64,000 nucleotides of DNA from Oligoflexia bacterium (GCA_015231955.1 JADGAN010000011.1:62001-126000), one strand, 5' to 3'; shown: positions 52,010-62,159, counted from the stretch's first letter. A program made the numbers and translations. Notes: generated by a model not told the origin, from the sequence alone.

Positions 52010-54547
52010 ATGACTAAGGCCAAGCAACAAAATTGTCCTCTAACCTCCTCTTACCAGATGACGGCAAACGATCCTAACTTTCAAAAAGCAGTGGATAAGT
52101 TTAAGCAACTCTTTTTAGAGCGTATGGAGAGGTCGGTTGCCGCTTACCTTCCCAAATCCACCACTCGCGATCGCTACCGCGCACTCGCCTATGCGGTTCG
52201 CGATCTTTTGATGTCGAGGTGGCTGCATACACAAACCACTTACTACGATACCAACCCCAAACGCGTCTACTACCTCTCCATGGAATTTTTACTGGGACGA
52301 ACACTGGGAAATGCCATTATCAATATAGGACTAGAAGAGGTGTGCAGGCACGCCCTCAGAGAGATGGGTTACGAGTACGATGAGATCGAAAGCATGGAGT
52401 GGGATGCAGGCCTTGGCAATGGTGGTCTTGGCCGGCTTGCGGCCTGCTTTTTAGATTCGATGGCCACCCTATCCCTCCCCGCGTATGGTTACGGTATCTA
52501 TTACGAATTTGGAATGTTTAAACAAGAGCTCTTAAATGGTCAACAACATGAGACCGCAGACACTTGGCTTCGCTACGGCAACCCCTTCGAAATCGAACGC
52601 AATAACTTTATGTACACCATCAATTTTGGCGGCAATGTAGAGGCCAAGCGCGATTTTCAAGGGCGCACCCACTACGACTGGGTTAACTGCGAGCAGGTGA
52701 TGGCGATGGCCCACGATATTCCCGTCCCTGGATACAACACCAGCAATGTAAATAGTCTACGCCTTTGGAGTGCTAAGGCCACACGCGAATTCAACCTTCG
52801 AAACTTCGATGCCTTTGATTACTTTGGTGCAGTTAATGAAAAGAATCAGACTGAGACTATCTCCAAAGTGCTCTACCCCAACGACAATAACATCCAAGGA
52901 AAAATTTTACGCCTAAAGCAGCAGTACTTTATGGTTTCTGCCACCATTCAAGATATTCTCCGCCGCTTCCACAACTGTGGCGATCCTATTGAAAACTTTC
53001 CAGAAAAAGCGGTCTTACAATTAAACGACACTCATCCCACACTTGCAATCCCGGAGCTGATGCGAATCTTCCTCGACGAATATGAACTCCCTTGGGAGAA
53101 TGCCTGGGGCCTCACCCAAAGAAGTGTCGCTTACACCAACCACACGGTGATGCCGGAAGCACTAGAAAAGTGGCCAATAGAACTCTTTGAAAAAATTCTA
53201 CCTCGTCACCTGCAAATCATCTACGACATCAACGCTCGCTTCCTCGATGAGGTAAAGATCAGCTTTCCTAATGATGAGGCCAAAATTGCTTCTATGTCTA
53301 TTATCGAAGAGCAACCGATCAAAGCGATTCGCATGGCCTATCTAGCAATCGTTGGAAGTTTCTCTGTTAATGGCGTGGCCGCGCTTCACACCCAAATCTT
53401 AAAGGAGAAAGTATTTAAAGATTTTTATCAGATGTATCCCGAAAAGTTTAATAACAAAACGAATGGGGTTACTCCTCGCCGTTGGATCAGAAAGGCCAAC
53501 GAACAACTCTCCTCGCTCATCTCCTCCAAGATTGGAGAAGATTGGATTCACAACCTAAAACACTTAAAACAGTTGGAGGTTCACTCAAATGACGCCGCTT
53601 TCCTCTCCACTTGGCAAGAGGTCAAGCGCAAAAACAAAGAGGTGCTCGCCAAAATAGTCAATGCTGAGTGCCTCTTAAAAATCGATCCTAACTCCCTCTT
53701 TGATATTCAAGTAAAACGCTTTCACGAATACAAGCGCCAACACTTAAACCTGTTGCACGCCATTTACCTTTATCACCACATCAAAGATAATCCCAACGGC
53801 AATCACGTTCCTCGCACCATCATTTTCGGAGGCAAGGCCGCTCCCGGTTACTATATGGCAAAATCGATCATCCACCTTATCAACAGCGTTGCTAGTATCA
53901 TCAACCGTGATGCCACCACCAAAAATTTCCTCAAAATTGTCTTTATTCCCAACTACGGAGTGACCTTGGCCGAAAAAATCATCGCCGGCGCCGACCTCTC
54001 CGAGCAGATCTCCACTGCTGGCATGGAGGCCTCCGGCACTAGCAACATGAAGTTTGCCATGAATGGAGCACTCACCATCGGCACACTCGACGGCGCTAAC
54101 ATCGAGATCATGCAAAATGTAGGACAAGATAACATCTTCATCTTTGGGCATACCGAAGAGTCGTTACATCGCCTCTCTTCCAGCTACAACCCCATGAACT
54201 ACTACGAAAAGGATAACGATTTAAAACGGGTGATCGATGCTATCGCTGACGGTACTTTTAGCAAACACGACAAAGAGCTCTTCGCTAACGTCGTAAACGC
54301 TCTCCTCCGTCATGATCGCTTCTTTGTACTTGCTGACTTCCGCTCCTACATCGAGGCCCAAGCAAAAGTGAGTGAACTCTATACCAACCCCCAAGAGTGG
54401 CACAAAAAGGCCATCATCAATGTGTCCCGCATGAGCTACTTCTCTTCCGATCGCACCATTGAAGAGTATGTAAACGACATCTGGAGAGTTTCTCCCTCCA
54501 AGATTAACCTCTCCGTTGAGCAAACCTCCAAGGGAGGAATTGATTAA
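52010..54547 (+). CDS. glgP: glycogen/starch phosphorylase
   Basis: This PLP enzyme releases glucose-1-phosphate from alpha-1,4-glucans with inorganic phosphate. I use the ATG at 52010 (845 residues) preceded by GGAAG; the ATG at 51989 is possible. RVYYLSMEFLLGRTLGNAI, WDAGLGNGGLGRLAACFLDS, QLNDTHPTLAIPELMR and EASGTSNMKFAMNGALTIG (with the PLP lysine in NMKF) are hallmarks, and the length is the family's usual 810-850. It stands alone among glycogen genes here; the ROK kinase at 62160 could use related sugar pools. Confidence 0.95.
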   Translation: MTKAKQQNCPLTSSYQMTANDPNFQKAVDKFKQLFLERMERSVAAYLPKSTTRDRYRALAYAVRDLLMSRWLHTQTTYYDTNPKRVYYLSMEFLLGRTLGNAIINIGLEEVCRHALREMGYEYDEIESMEWDAGLGNGGLGRLAACFLDSMATLSLPAYGYGIYYEFGMFKQELLNGQQHETADTWLRYGNPFEIERNNFMYTINFGGNVEAKRDFQGRTHYDWVNCEQVMAMAHDIPVPGYNTSNVNSLRLWSAKATREFNLRNFDAFDYFGAVNEKNQTETISKVLYPNDNNIQGKILRLKQQYFMVSATIQDILRRFHNCGDPIENFPEKAVLQLNDTHPTLAIPELMRIFLDEYELPWENAWGLTQRSVAYTNHTVMPEALEKWPIELFEKILPRHLQIIYDINARFLDEVKISFPNDEAKIASMSIIEEQPIKAIRMAYLAIVGSFSVNGVAALHTQILKEKVFKDFYQMYPEKFNNKTNGVTPRRWIRKANEQLSSLISSKIGEDWIHNLKHLKQLEVHSNDAAFLSTWQEVKRKNKEVLAKIVNAECLLKIDPNSLFDIQVKRFHEYKRQHLNLLHAIYLYHHIKDNPNGNHVPRTIIFGGKAAPGYYMAKSIIHLINSVASIINRDATTKNFLKIVFIPNYGVTLAEKIIAGADLSEQISTAGMEASGTSNMKFAMNGALTIGTLDGANIEIMQNVGQDNIFIFGHTEESLHRLSSSYNPMNYYEKDNDLKRVIDAIADGTFSKHDKELFANVVNALLRHDRFFVLADFRSYIEAQAKVSELYTNPQEWHKKAIINVSRMSYFSSDRTIEEYVNDIWRVSPSKINLSVEQTSKGGID

Positions 54548-54552
54548 TCTTC

Positions 54553-55170
54553 ATGCAAACACACCTCCTCTTTTTACTACTGATCTTCTCTCTCTCTCCC
54601 ACCCTAACCAGTGCAAGCATCATCCTAGAACCCTTTGCCTCCATGTCCACCAGTGGCACCGCCACTTCTCAAATTAACACCTCAACTTCTACCAGTTCCA
54701 CCTCCATCTCCGTTGCCACCTTCGATCTCACCTCAAAAAACTATGGAGCACGCTTAGCTTATCTTTTAGAAAACGCCCTCTTCGGTTACGAATACGCTCG
54801 CGGTTCTGTACGACTCACGCTTACCAATCCTAAATTCACCAGCGAGCGCTATTCTGGCAGTTATCAAGCAACTTACAACGCCGTTTACCTCGGTTACTAC
54901 AGTCGCATAAACCTCTTGATGCCATGGATGAGCTACTACCTAAAAGTTCGTTACGACTACGGCGGCAGCCGTGGTAGTGATAGTGGCAAAGGATACGCCC
55001 TCGCCTTAAGCTACATTGGCAGCCGCTACCTCACCATCTATGGCCAATACCGAAAATTCACTCTCACCTCCAAGGGCCTAAACGACTCGCGCACCGACGT
55101 AGGCGATAACAAAATCACCACCAAAGAGTACCTCGTAGGCGTCACCCTTCCTTTATGGCTAGACCTTTAA
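54553..55170 (+). CDS. probable outer-membrane beta-barrel
   Basis: A 205-residue exported protein (signal peptide to TSASI) with a Ser-Thr repeat (NTSTSTSSTSIS) and then alternating aromatic strands: YGARLAYLLENALFGYEYARG, YNAVYLGYYSRINL, SYYLKVRYDYGG, YALALSYIG, YLTIYGQYRKF, ending YLVGVTLPLWLDL. This is the pattern of a small eight-stranded barrel. It begins five bases after glgP. No family is identified. Confidence 0.65.
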   Translation: MQTHLLFLLLIFSLSPTLTSASIILEPFASMSTSGTATSQINTSTSTSSTSISVATFDLTSKNYGARLAYLLENALFGYEYARGSVRLTLTNPKFTSERYSGSYQATYNAVYLGYYSRINLLMPWMSYYLKVRYDYGGSRGSDSGKGYALALSYIGSRYLTIYGQYRKFTLTSKGLNDSRTDVGDNKITTKEYLVGVTLPLWLDL

Positions 55171-55290
55171 CGTTCAAAAATCAAAAATTCATGTGTAATC
55201 TTTCAAAGCTTCACCTCCCCTCACCCTCCTCCGTCTCAAGAACGATTGCAGTCGGGTGATCTGAGATGAAATTTTTTCAATAATCTATTT

Positions 55291-55334
55291 ATTACCAGGG
55301 TAATATTGACACTGCAATTAAACCCGGGTAAAAT
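55291..55334 (+). promoter_or_regulatory. strong promoter with paired operator-like boxes for the DUF2239 gene
   Basis: A consensus TTGACA (55306-55311) and TAAAAT (55329-55334) lie 17 bases apart. Two copies of ACC(A/C)GGGTAA flank it, at 55294-55303 and 55322-55331; the first lies in a perfect palindrome ATTACC-AG-GGTAAT and the second contains ACCCGGGT and overlaps the -10. Binding of a dimeric repressor to both would block transcription. Confidence 0.55.
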
Positions 55335-55368
55335 AATGTTATCGGGCCCCTTGAAATGAGGATCTAGT

Positions 55369-55977
55369 ATGGAAGAACGCACATATACGGTATTTGAAAA
55401 ATTTGAAATAATTGCGAAAGGAAATCTTGAAGAGGTGATTCTTTTTATCAAAAAACGTATTGGAACAAACAATCACTCCTCTGCGCTTATTTTTGATGAT
55501 ACCACTGGACGTAGCATCGATTTTGATTTGAGTGGTACGCTTGACGATGTTAAGCAACGTTTAGCAATTTTTGTTCATCATAAAGCAAAAGAGAGCACTC
55601 AAAACTTAGGTCCTGGCAGACCAAAATTAGGCGTTGTATCCAGAGAAGTTTCTTTACTGCCAAAACACTGGGAATGGCTAGCGCTCCAATCGGGAGGTGC
55701 CTCCCTCTCTTTGAGAAAGTTAGTGGATATGGCGATAAAAGATCAAGCAGGCAATAAAAGTGTGCGCTTCTATCAAGATGCTCTCGCTCACTTTATGAGT
55801 AGCATTGCAGGAGATTGTCCCCATTACGAAGAGGCCACGCGTGCTCTTTATCGTAAAGATAAAGATCTTTTTTTCTCACAAATTGCATCTTGGCCAAAAG
55901 ATCTTAAGACGCATATAAAAAAAATGTCCGTGGCCATTTTTACTGAGTCCACGAAATCGTCAACTAAGTATAAATGA
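55369..55977 (+). CDS. DUF2239 family protein
   Basis: The 202-residue product matches DUF2239 proteins: YTVFEKFEIIAKGNLEEVIL at the start, LIFDDTTGRSIDFDLSGT, GRPKLGVVSREVSLLPKHWE, QSGGASLSLRKLVD, and a last third with FMSSIAGDCPHYEEATRAL and IASWPKDL. The GRPKLGVV...LLPKHW block looks like an AT-hook/DNA-contact plus helix arrangement, and some members are annotated as regulators, but the function is not established. The gene stands alone behind its own promoter. Confidence 0.85.
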   Translation: MEERTYTVFEKFEIIAKGNLEEVILFIKKRIGTNNHSSALIFDDTTGRSIDFDLSGTLDDVKQRLAIFVHHKAKESTQNLGPGRPKLGVVSREVSLLPKHWEWLALQSGGASLSLRKLVDMAIKDQAGNKSVRFYQDALAHFMSSIAGDCPHYEEATRALYRKDKDLFFSQIASWPKDLKTHIKKMSVAIFTESTKSSTKYK

Positions 55978-56115
55978 TTTATCTCTCACGATCAAAATGA
56001 AGAAGGTTCTTTGAATTGGCACTATCTATAAGTGTAGAAACGCATAGGAGGAACCAGCAGGCAACTAATTTTTCTAGGAATGGTCTAGCAATAGTGCAGA
56101 CAAAAGGCCGATATT

Positions 56116-56248
56116 ATGCAGATAAAATTTACTCCTAATTACATTATCACTGCTGAAATTGCTAGCAATCTAGTTCGTATAGAAGCCGCCGCCCCTCACT
56201 CCTACTGTTTTGGCATCTCTACGCGAAACTACCAAACTCTACGAATAA
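56116..56248 (+). pseudogene. Fic family N-terminal remnant with a frameshift
   Basis: From the ATG at 56116, FTPNYIITAEIASNLVRIEA matches the start of Fic-family proteins (xxYTITPEIAxxLxRIEA). The continuation, PLTPTVLASLRETTKLYE, is found one frame over (56192-56248), so the reading frame shifts near 56190 and then stops at 56246-56248. The catalytic HPFxDGNGR core is absent downstream. The remaining sequence up to 56492 is AT-rich and holds no gene; 55978-56115 is likewise empty except for an AAGG ribosome site before the ATG. Confidence 0.65.
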
Positions 56249-56492
56249 TAATTTCTCTTCGCTTATTTTTTTATTTGGTGAAATATTTTTTTTGCAAAAT
56301 TTCAGTAGGAGTAAATGTCCATTGTAGTAGATAAATACCCTTGTCTAAATTAATTTTTTATTATAGGAATGATCCCAGAAAAACTTGATACTCAATGCGG
56401 AAAAATGATTCGAATTAATTTTTTTAGTTAAACCAAAATGTAGATGGAGGAACTTCGTCCTTTCTCACATCACATACGCTCAATTAGGATAA

Positions 56493-57587
56493 ATGATAAT
56501 GAGAAATACTCATATGAAAACTCTTTTCCTTTGTTTGTTTGTTCTCCCTCTTAGCTTTTTGTGTATCGGAGCTAAAGGAAGCGAAAGCATGACCGCTCTT
56601 CACTATGCTGCTCAAAATGAAGGATTACAGAGAGTTAAACTCCTGGTTGAAAATGGTTTCGACGTTAATGAAAAAGATGGCCACGGTCAAACATCTCTTC
56701 ACATGGCGGCTCAACGCTTAAGTTTTTATCCTGAGAACGTAGAGATAGTTAATTATCTTATTGAAAAAGGTGCCCTTATTAATGAAAAGGATAATAACGA
56801 CAAAACGGCCATTATGAATGCAGCTTATTTAGGGAATCTAGACGTTATTAAAATCCTGATTGGAAAAGGTGCAACCATTAATGAGAAAAATAATAAGGGT
56901 AACACTGCCCTTCATTATGCTTCAGGCTCTTATGGGCCTGGAGTAGGAAACGCGCAACTGGTCAAGTTCTTAATTGAGAATGGAGCTCATATAGATGAAA
57001 AAAATAATGAAGGCGAGACAGCTTTTCATTATGCTGCTGATAATGAGAATATTGATATTGTTAAATATTTCGTGGAAAAAGGCTTTCAGGTTAATGACAA
57101 AAATATTCATGGTTGGAGTGCCTTTCATTTTGCCGCTTACAGAGGAAATCTGGCGGTAGTTAAACTTCTCGTTGAAAATGGAGCGAAGGTTAATGAAAAA
57201 AATAATGATGGAGACACTGCTATTGGATATAAATCTGTCCTGGAAAACATTGCACTGGTTAAGTTTCTAGTTGAACATGGTGCCAATGTTAATGAGAAAT
57301 ATGATCTTTTCGATGGTCAAACACCTCTGCATTTCGCAGTTTATCTTAATGATGATACGGTCAAATTTTTGATAGAAAGCGGTGCTCATATTAATGAAAG
57401 AGATAATTTTGGACGTACCCCTCTCCATAGTGCCGCCGAGTCAGGATCACTACGAGCGATTAAACTTTTGGTTGATAATGGCGCTAAAGTCGGTGAGAAA
57501 GATAATCAAGGTTTAACTGCTCTTGATTTCGCAGAAATACGCATGCGTGGACTAGACTTGATCCACTATCTTCGAGAAAATTTATAA
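56493..57587 (+). CDS. exported ankyrin-repeat protein
   Basis: The product has 364 residues (the ATG at 56493 has AGGA five bases before it; an ATG at 56514 also fits) with a signal peptide (FLCLFVLPLSFLCIGAKG). The rest is about ten ankyrin repeats of 33 residues with the usual TALHYAA, VKxLVENGAxVNEKNN pattern and intervening inserts. Such solenoids mediate protein binding; export to the periplasm or outside is inferred. It sits next to the Fic remnant, a combination often seen among effector-like genes, but no effector signal can be shown here. Confidence 0.88.
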   Translation: MIMRNTHMKTLFLCLFVLPLSFLCIGAKGSESMTALHYAAQNEGLQRVKLLVENGFDVNEKDGHGQTSLHMAAQRLSFYPENVEIVNYLIEKGALINEKDNNDKTAIMNAAYLGNLDVIKILIGKGATINEKNNKGNTALHYASGSYGPGVGNAQLVKFLIENGAHIDEKNNEGETAFHYAADNENIDIVKYFVEKGFQVNDKNIHGWSAFHFAAYRGNLAVVKLLVENGAKVNEKNNDGDTAIGYKSVLENIALVKFLVEHGANVNEKYDLFDGQTPLHFAVYLNDDTVKFLIESGAHINERDNFGRTPLHSAAESGSLRAIKLLVDNGAKVGEKDNQGLTALDFAEIRMRGLDLIHYLRENL

Positions 57588-57883
57588 TATCCATTCTTCC
57601 TTTCGATAAGTTTTGTGAGTATGAGTCGCTAGTTTACGAAGGTTGAAAAGCGTTTATTTTCCACGCTCTTTGAACATACAGAGAGTATGAAGAATGTGAG
57701 AAGCGTTTTTTCCAGGATCTGGCCCGCTGGCCCTCCTCTACTGTGGGCGCTTCTCCATCGTAACTTTCTGTGGTGGCAGTTAATTTTTGCGCTTCAATGA
57801 GGTGTTGGCCTGCTCGATGAATAGGGATGCTCTCAAGGTCATCCACTCGCCTTAAAGAGTTTAAAAGGGTGACACCGACTCTC

Positions 57884-60271
57884 CTAATATCGTTTATGCC
57901 ACTCGAGAAAAGTCCAGATATTGGATTTGGCCTCTTCTGGTTCTTTTCGCACTTCAGAGCTGAGAATAAAATTGGATCCCAGTTCTCGTCGGATGCCAAT
58001 AGTTTCTAAACTTCCAGGTTCTGCACCTAAGCTTAATGAAGTCTTACTTCCTAGTTTAATCTTGGCGGAAATTTGCCCTGTTTCTGGATTATAACCAACA
58101 GATTCGATGGGGGTTGATGATAAGATATAAAGAGAAGCAAGGGTTATGGCCCCATTGGCGGCCGCCGCCTTCACACTCATCACTGACGTTCCCTCCTCTT
58201 CCGTCAACTCTTCAATGGGTTTACTAAAGAGGAGCACCGCCATGATTTGGTTCTGTTCTAGTGGCGGATTTGATTCCAACAAGATTTGCGGTCGATCAAT
58301 TGTCCCGACAAATTTGATCATAATTAAATAATCAGTATAGCGAATTAAAACTTCTCCACTTACCGGACTTTGGGAAACCTCCGGTCGCATTGTCACCTTA
58401 AAAAAAGATAATTGAGCATTTTTTCTAAAAAGATTCAAAGCAAAAGGTTGCACCTGAATCTCCCCCGCTTGCACTTGATTGTCTTTGAGATGCATCTTTA
58501 TGCTGATAGGAATGCTTTGTTTGGAGTAGGTAGTGGTCAATTTAATAGCATTTTGATGAACCGTCGAAATATGCAAATCAGTTTTCAAGCGACTAGGATC
58601 GGCCTTTGCTGCTTTTGTAGCTGCTTGCTGACTATAAAAAATTCTTTGATCAGGAAAGAGTCTAAGTGACTTATTTGGTAGAACATCTGGAAGAACCAAA
58701 CGAATGTCACCAAGATAAAGACTCCCATTTATCTCTGGTGAAAAATCATCGCCCTGCTTACGGAGCAGCATGTGGCCTAGAAACATCGCCTTTAAGGCCT
58801 GGCGTTCAGAAAAGAGATCACTCCTCACCATAAAAGAGATATCACCCAATAAATTTTGATAAGGAATATTTCCTTGCAGCTCCAGTTCTAATGGTCCTCG
58901 TAGAACATGCAAAGGAGCAGGAATGAGCAGTTTTTGCTCTCTAAGAATCGTTTGTAACATTTGAAATTCTTGGATCTTCATCGCTAGATTCATCTTTCCT
59001 TGTATTTCTTGCCCTTGACGGAGTTCACTTAAAGTTCCTTTGAATTTAAATTGTCCAGAACCGTTGCCTTTCATCAATCGATTTGCGAAAGGAATAATTC
59101 TAAATTGCAACTGCCCATTCAAAAATTTATTACTATCGTCGTGATCACGGACACTCATCTGTAAGGAAACTTGTGTTTCAATAGTTGGAAGGGCAATCTT
59201 CTCTTCGGTAAACGTAGGTATTTTTGCTAGCATTTTACAATCAAAGCGTATCTCTCCATTAGAACTGATGATAAATTGCAACTGATCATAGCGGTATGAG
59301 AAAGTACATTCACGAAGAGATAATTGATATTTCTGACGAGGATTGATCCAGGCCCTCTTTGAGGCCTCTACTTTTATCACTCCTTTTAATTTACTTTGCT
59401 CAATGCTCACACTTCCCTCACTTTGAAGCGTTTGCTCCTTGGAAACCATACTAACCTTAACCTTCAATTCTAGAGGGACAATACTCGCTTTTAAGGGAGA
59501 GCTCTGTAACAACAGATCAACTTTCTGTCCTTGTGCCAAGACAATATTACTCTTTATATTCACCACAACTGGAAAACGCTTGCTCTCTCCGAGAGAAGCA
59601 GAGTAGATTTTAAGTTCTAACTTATTTTTTTTCCCTTCCAAAGGGGGGCCATACAATTGCTCTCCAGTAAGCAAAAGTTCCAATCGATCTTTGGGCATTT
59701 TCATATCAAGTGAAAGTTGACCACCGTAACTTTTTCCCTTCTCCAACTCTAATAGTTCAATCTTATTGAAGGTTATCTTTAGAGATTTTACAATAGACTT
59801 ATCCAGTAACGATTTGAATTGCTGTATCGTTTTTACTAAAGATTCCGGCCCCTCCTCTTGCTCTTGTGCACTCTCTTGCTTTTGCGCTAATTTATAGATG
59901 AGCTTTCCTTCTAACAACTCTGCATCTCCTACCGTTAAGGCATCAATTTGCATAGAATAAAATTTAATCTCTAGAGGGAGATACACTTTATTAAAACAGA
60001 GTTCAAACACCCCTTTCTCTTGGAAAAAGCAAAAATTTTGAAGTTTAAGCACCATCCTTTTCTTAAAAAAGGAAGGGGTAGATAGCTCCAATTTAAAATC
60101 ATCAAAGTGTGCTTGATATCCTTTCGGTATCAAGGCCTTTGCTAGTTGAGTGGATACAGGTTTTACTCCAATGATTTGAGGGAAATAAAAAATCATCACA
60201 GTCACGAATGCCAGCAAGAAAGTTATCCCAACAAGAGAAATCCCTATCCTCTTTATAATTCTCTTTATCAT
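57884..60271 (-). CDS. tamB: TamB-like inner-membrane translocation and assembly protein
   Basis: A 795-residue protein with an N-terminal membrane anchor (GISLVGITFLLAFVTVMIFYF) and a long stretch of beta-rich repeats, ending in the TamB C-terminal domain (about 640-795: GEVLIRYTDYLIMIKFVGTIDRPQI, LLFSKPIEEL, GQISAKIKLGSKTSLSLG, and an LEWHKRY end). TamB spans the periplasm and with TamA moves lipids and/or inserts outer-membrane proteins. It is shorter than the Escherichia protein (1259), which is common outside gamma-proteobacteria. The tamA-like gene lies upstream at a 36-base gap. The 296 bases to the ankyrin gene hold no gene I can support. Confidence 0.85.
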   Translation of the reverse strand: MIKRIIKRIGISLVGITFLLAFVTVMIFYFPQIIGVKPVSTQLAKALIPKGYQAHFDDFKLELSTPSFFKKRMVLKLQNFCFFQEKGVFELCFNKVYLPLEIKFYSMQIDALTVGDAELLEGKLIYKLAQKQESAQEQEEGPESLVKTIQQFKSLLDKSIVKSLKITFNKIELLELEKGKSYGGQLSLDMKMPKDRLELLLTGEQLYGPPLEGKKNKLELKIYSASLGESKRFPVVVNIKSNIVLAQGQKVDLLLQSSPLKASIVPLELKVKVSMVSKEQTLQSEGSVSIEQSKLKGVIKVEASKRAWINPRQKYQLSLRECTFSYRYDQLQFIISSNGEIRFDCKMLAKIPTFTEEKIALPTIETQVSLQMSVRDHDDSNKFLNGQLQFRIIPFANRLMKGNGSGQFKFKGTLSELRQGQEIQGKMNLAMKIQEFQMLQTILREQKLLIPAPLHVLRGPLELELQGNIPYQNLLGDISFMVRSDLFSERQALKAMFLGHMLLRKQGDDFSPEINGSLYLGDIRLVLPDVLPNKSLRLFPDQRIFYSQQAATKAAKADPSRLKTDLHISTVHQNAIKLTTTYSKQSIPISIKMHLKDNQVQAGEIQVQPFALNLFRKNAQLSFFKVTMRPEVSQSPVSGEVLIRYTDYLIMIKFVGTIDRPQILLESNPPLEQNQIMAVLLFSKPIEELTEEEGTSVMSVKAAAANGAITLASLYILSSTPIESVGYNPETGQISAKIKLGSKTSLSLGAEPGSLETIGIRRELGSNFILSSEVRKEPEEAKSNIWTFLEWHKRY

Positions 60272-60307
60272 TTTCTCTTCCTTGTTTTAAAGTCATTGCT
60301 GATTCTC

Positions 60308-62095
60308 TTAAAACTCTTGCCCATACGTTAGATGGTATTGCATCTTCCCGACACCTCTTTTTTCCTCTTCTGTGCCATTAGAAACACGTCCATAAGCAGC
60401 GGATCCTCGAAAACTGCCAATAGGCGATTCCAAACGAAAACCAATTCCGGGCGACCAATAAAGAGTTTGCTTAAGTTTTAAGGGTTCCATTCCAAGCCAT
60501 CCGCTATCGACAAAGACTAAGGGTTGCAATTTTTCATAAAAAAAGGAGGCGAATCTTGCTTCCCAACCTAAATAGAAAGAGGTCAACGCGCCATTAGGAT
60601 CGTTGGGTAACTGCTTGCGAGAAAATCCTCTTAGATCATCAATTCCCCCTAAAAAGTGGCGAAAGAGCAGAGGAACCTCCTTTTTCTTTTGGCGCTCTTC
60701 CAATTCAGGGATGAGGGTAGAGCTGATTTTTCCCCTCACGCCTAAAACTAAAATAATGGGATCTTTCGCTTTAAAATTGTAAAGGTACTGACCTGATAGA
60801 GAAAAGAAATAAGCGCTCAGAGGGGAAAGCAACTTTTCCTGGGTTACGGTAGTCGCAAAATTTAATAAATACCCATCGCGCGGACTTGTACGATAGTATT
60901 CAAAATCGTGTTCTAAAAGTTCAAGTGAACCATTGGTGGCCAAAAAATTGGAGCTTCTTGGTCCAATTCCTCGGTAAATCACCTGACGATTTAAGAGTGG
61001 ACCAATATTAAAATGTAAGCTTGCATGTGAAAATTCCCAGGAAGTCCCTGTTCCAATTTTTATTTGTTCCGTTAGAGTTCGGTAAAACTTCTCTCTCTCA
61101 CTCCTAATAGCAAGAATGGGTGAAAAGTAGAACCTGGGATGGAAAGAGCTCGGAAACCAAGTGGCAGATCCTTCTAAACTTTGTTCTGTAGAGGACGCTA
61201 ACAACTCTACTTTGGCAGAAGAACCGTGAGAACCTAAACGAATCCGCTTCCAATTGGTGCGTAAAAGAAAATACATCTCATTGCTCGCTCCTACACCAAT
61301 AGAGAGAAGACGAGGTTTCCCTACAGTATAATAGTGCTTCACTACCACGCCCTCATCTTTGCAATCTACAGTGTAACGTGCACTTTGAACAATACCATCT
61401 GCGACCATTCGGCGAGTGGTAAGTTCCATCAAGTCACTTTGAAAAATCTCTCCTACATGAAAAGCATAGTATCGACTCATAACTCCCGCTTCCATTCCGT
61501 CAATGGGAGGAATACCCTCTTCGACAGCAAGAATCTTGCGCTTTTTAATAATCTCTACATTAACAATAACTGTTCCGGTATCCGCATCCGCCATTACTTG
61601 ATAAGAGGCACACGGATAACCTTCTCTCCATAATTGTTGCTGCACATACGCTTGCATTTGGTCAAGTAGTCCAGGGGTAAGCGTTTGCCCAAGCAGTTTT
61701 GTGGAGTGAACCGCAAGCAAACGCTCATAGGAAAAACCATTCACTTGAATCCTCTTCACCGTGGTGGTCGTTCCTGTGTAAACTGTAAGTTGTTCACCAT
61801 TTTCAACGATGCGACTATGACTATGATGATAACCTCGCTTTTGCAATGCACCTTGAAGATGAATCTTCACCTGTTGTAATGGCAGGTTTTGCCACTCTTG
61901 AATCTTAGGATCTCCACAAATCATTTTTCCTTCATCTGCAGTCAAATCGATACGTGAATTAGAGATTAATAGGACACGAGGACAGAGTCGTTGATGAATA
62001 AGATCATCTTGTGCATAGGCCAAAGATGACCTTGTAATGCGACCAAAGCAAAAAAGTTCGATCATCAAAATCCAAACTATCCATTGAAAGGGCAT
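60308..62095 (-). CDS. tamA: TamA/BamA-type outer-membrane protein
   Basis: The start is the ATG at 62095 with a perfect GGAGGACTT upstream (595 residues); a frame from 62245 runs past the signal peptide. POTRA-like domains fill about residues 30-260, and the C-terminal two thirds are beta strands of an Omp85 barrel (FLGGIDDLRGFSRKQLPNDP; VFVDSGWLG; GIGFRLESPIGSFRGSAAYG). It partners the TamB protein in outer-membrane assembly. The operon order tamA-tamB is standard. Confidence 0.88.
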   Translation of the reverse strand: MPFQWIVWILMIELFCFGRITRSSLAYAQDDLIHQRLCPRVLLISNSRIDLTADEGKMICGDPKIQEWQNLPLQQVKIHLQGALQKRGYHHSHSRIVENGEQLTVYTGTTTTVKRIQVNGFSYERLLAVHSTKLLGQTLTPGLLDQMQAYVQQQLWREGYPCASYQVMADADTGTVIVNVEIIKKRKILAVEEGIPPIDGMEAGVMSRYYAFHVGEIFQSDLMELTTRRMVADGIVQSARYTVDCKDEGVVVKHYYTVGKPRLLSIGVGASNEMYFLLRTNWKRIRLGSHGSSAKVELLASSTEQSLEGSATWFPSSFHPRFYFSPILAIRSEREKFYRTLTEQIKIGTGTSWEFSHASLHFNIGPLLNRQVIYRGIGPRSSNFLATNGSLELLEHDFEYYRTSPRDGYLLNFATTVTQEKLLSPLSAYFFSLSGQYLYNFKAKDPIILVLGVRGKISSTLIPELEERQKKKEVPLLFRHFLGGIDDLRGFSRKQLPNDPNGALTSFYLGWEARFASFFYEKLQPLVFVDSGWLGMEPLKLKQTLYWSPGIGFRLESPIGSFRGSAAYGRVSNGTEEEKRGVGKMQYHLTYGQEF

Positions 62096-62159
62096 AAGTC
62101 CTCCATCAAAAGAAGACAGAGGATGGTATACCAATAAAAATTTAAACGATAGAATGTTT

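Noticed and set aside
55233-55265. Weak hairpin TCTCA...TGAGA after the beta-barrel gene
   Set aside because: Only five paired bases with a long loop and no T run.
57588-57883. Possible small gene after tamB, minus strand, including an open frame 57634-57999, and a plus-strand stretch reading YEECEKRFFQDLARWP that recalls the DUF2239 C terminus
   Set aside because: The minus frame begins inside tamB and has no good start; the plus-strand similarity is short and needs a seven-residue gap. Neither is supportable.
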